A stretch of 64,000 nucleotides of DNA, from NCBI RefSeq assembly GCF_028389875.1, contig NC_084675.1:20050412-20114411 (forward strand), in the 5' to 3' direction. A program made the position numbers and the translations under genes. The notes below the pieces were generated by a model. It was not told where the DNA came from. It worked only from the letters and a program-made list of their open reading frames with translations, and did not search any database. Source of the stretch: Rhea pennata. Lineage: Eukaryota; Chordata; Aves; Rheiformes; Rheidae. Numbering within the stretch: the first letter of the stretch is position 1; every line of letters begins with the position of its first letter. Positions 61,824 to 64,000 of the stretch are shown here, in pieces.

Positions 61824-64000
61824 ACTTTTTTCCTTGTGTTTCAGCTTCAGGTGTTTGGGTTTAACTAGATCATATGAGGAGCAGTTCAGGATGCAGCATT
61901 GTTATTTACTCTAGTGTTGCTTCTTTTACACTTGGTGCTTGAGTCTACCAGGATGAGTGTAGGCTGTTTACTATAATCTAGCACAACTTTGTTTTATATT
62001 GTTTCTTCTATGCTGAAACATTCTCTGTTTTAGTAAAGATTGGGAAATTAAGAAATGTGATGATTTATGCAACATGGCAGTTAATATGTAGGAAACAGTT
62101 TACTTGAAAGCTTTTATACTAATGGCAATGAATATAATGCTTTAATATTATAGTCCTCAACAAACCTGCTTCTATGTTGCTAGGGTTTCTCAGAGGAAAT
62201 GATTTTTGCAAAAGGCTTGGTGGAATAGTTCTAGTGCCTGGATTCAATGTTTTTGTTGTACCACTGACTTGCTATGCAGCATTGAAACAGACTTTTGGTC
62301 TTATTTCATAAAGTTACCAAAGACTTAATCACATGTGTAGTGCTAAAATCAGTGCACCTAAGAGTTTGCAGAGTATAGTTTCTTTCTTTATAAAAACTCA
62401 GAACTGCAAACTTGCCAGAAAGTCAAAGCTTATGACCTCGGCCTGCTAATCTTTGTCACCAGTGCTAAAGGCCTCTAAAAAAACCTCAAGTCTCATTGAG
62501 GTGTCTCCATGTTACTCTCGTGATTATGCATGTGTGAATTGCCTGTGAGAAAAGGTGATGCTTAGTTTGATAATTTATATTGTTTCTGGGTACTTATTGC
62601 ATACCTAGATCTATACGTAAATCTAGTTTCTTAAAGTTGCTACAATTGTAGAATGGGGAGGACATGGGGAGTCTAAGTGAAAGTCTTGTTCACTCCAGAA
62701 TGAATCTCACAGTGTTTCGCTGAATAGATACTTGAGCCCCAGACAGGAGGGCTGCTTGTTTGGGGACGCCCAAGTTGCTTTGCTCATCAGGTGGAGTCTG
62801 TGTCCCTAAGGAAGCAGTTGAGAATACTGTGGGAATAGAGGGGAGCTTCTCGGTATAAAGTGTAACAGGCAGTGGGAGTTGCTGAACCTGAGCGACACTG
62901 GGCATATGGACCCACTAGCCAGGGCAGAGTCGGGGCTGGGATATTTCTTGCTAAGCCTTTTAGTCTTTCTTGCATAGCAGATTTGTGTTTTCCCTGCTTA
63001 AACATGATCTTTTCCTAGTTTATGCTGTAATAAAATATATCTTAATCTTAAAAGCGCCTTGGTGTGCTTATGTCTGAGTTGCAAACAGTTTTACTACCAG
63101 ACTCTAGTCATCCTTTTTTCCCCATCAGAGAAGCTCACTGTGGTAAATGAGAAAAAGCAAATCTGACTGTCTTGCCTTTAATAGTATGCTTCTTGCTACA
63201 CAGTTTTCTGGACTATTTTTGCTTTAGTATCTGTGGTGTATCTCTGCTTAGCAGTGAGCAGTATTTGGGAGCTGTCTTGTTTGCTCTCAATACCACTGAT
63301 CTAAGGCAAGGAGGAGGTTTTGAAATGTATGAGGGAGCCTTCAAGTATGAACACCTTGAATAAGGAGGTAGTAGCATACCTGTGGGCCTGAGCAAGTACT
63401 TTATACCAACAGGCACTTTGGTGTCAATGGATCCAGGGTCTAAGGCTCAGGTGTAATGTAGGGAGCTCCTCCAGAGCGAAGCTCTGGCTGTGATGCAGTG
63501 CTTTTTCCTAAACCTGGAGTTTTAAGCCTCACTACATACAGGTGGTATGATTAATGTACACAGGAGATTCGTGAGCAGAAATTCAAATGCAAGTGTCTGT
63601 ACCTGGTTTCAGGAGGGAGGGCACATTCTAAATTTTATACTAAAGTGTGTGAAAGTGCAGTTATGCTATTACTTAGAGAACTCAATGCAACTGTAGTATA
63701 GTTCATAACTTTCACTTAAACTTTTATTGATTACTGACCCCAAGAAGTTATCCACAAACAGGAGCATGAAAAACTAAATGTGTGCTGTGCAGAGGTTTAT
63801 TTCAGTTAAGGGGATAGTAAATATAGTTGTACAAGAGAGAAGAATTTTATGGAGATTTGTTTGATGCTGCAGATGCTCCTTGCAAATACTGCACTGGTGG
63901 CTGGTGAAATCTGCCAAGTAGAAAAATGAATCAAGGCCACAACCTCAATTTACAGTGTAATAAAACTAGAAGTTGAAAGGGTGTGTGTGGGAAGGAATGT
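61824..64000. other. Intergenic, no gene seen
   Basis: 62690-63030 is somewhat GC-richer, with an AATAAA at 63031 on the plus strand preceded by a TATAAA-like word at 62854. This might be an old LTR, but no border or family was recognised. HSBP1 coding sequence, expected on this side from mammalian gene order, was not found. Confidence 0.4.

Noticed and set aside
62690-63035. LTR with TATA-like and AATAAA words
   Set aside because: No TG/CA borders, no target-site duplication and no family resemblance; the words are common by chance.
57021-64000. HSBP1, expected upstream of MLYCD
   Set aside because: No segment encoding its conserved coiled-coil was seen on either strand.
1-64000. CRISPR arrays, bacterial operons, tRNA or rRNA genes
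   Set aside because: None of the required periodic repeats, ribosome-binding-site-led gene runs or cloverleaf signals was seen; the sequence is vertebrate nuclear DNA.

Overview
This is vertebrate nuclear DNA, most likely from a bird. It is AT-rich, with very low gene density, spliced coding exons, CpG-island promoters and few transposons. The youngest recognisable transposon is a 5'-truncated CR1 LINE ending in the archosaur-type ATTCTATGAT 3' tail. There are no bacterial operons, no CRISPR array and no recognisable tRNA or rRNA.

Only one protein-coding gene can be supported. It is MLYCD (malonyl-CoA decarboxylase), complete on the minus strand between 56782 (start codon) and 38306 (stop codon). 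I resolved all five coding exons to the base: 56243-56782, 51581-51693, 49777-49933, 48845-48994 and 38306-38839. Their lengths sum to 1494 nt (497 codons plus stop), every junction has GT/AG borders and the reading phases agree. The product keeps an Arg-rich mitochondrial presequence, an internal Met44 suited to a shorter form, active-site Glu306, Ser333 and His427, and a C-terminal Ser-Lys-Leu peroxisomal signal. The promoter lies in a CpG island with a pair of oppositely oriented CCAAT boxes and a YY1-type motif. Tandem AATAAA signals lie about 0.82 kb past the stop.

Layout. 1-37.4 kb is intergenic: scattered ancient repeat relics (MIR-like SINEs, a CR1, an older CR1/L3-clade LINE, a reptile-type repeat, a possible solo LTR), one orphan CpG island at 11.2 kb, a weaker GC-rich block at 5.6 kb and an unexplained CpG-retaining block at 16.3-16.5 kb. 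37.46-57.0 kb is MLYCD. 57.0-64 kb has no recognised gene. It holds a CTG/CCTG-rich block, a cluster of homopolymer and pyrimidine tracts and a small structured element at 61.75 kb with a minus-strand poly(A) signal beside it.

In mammals MLYCD lies between HSBP1 and OSGIN1. Neither was recognised here, so both would be expected outside the window if that order is kept. I saw no clear new biological system. The items most worth checking are the 35-nt pure T tract serving as the polypyrimidine tract of MLYCD exon 2, the orphan CpG island and the 16.3 kb block.
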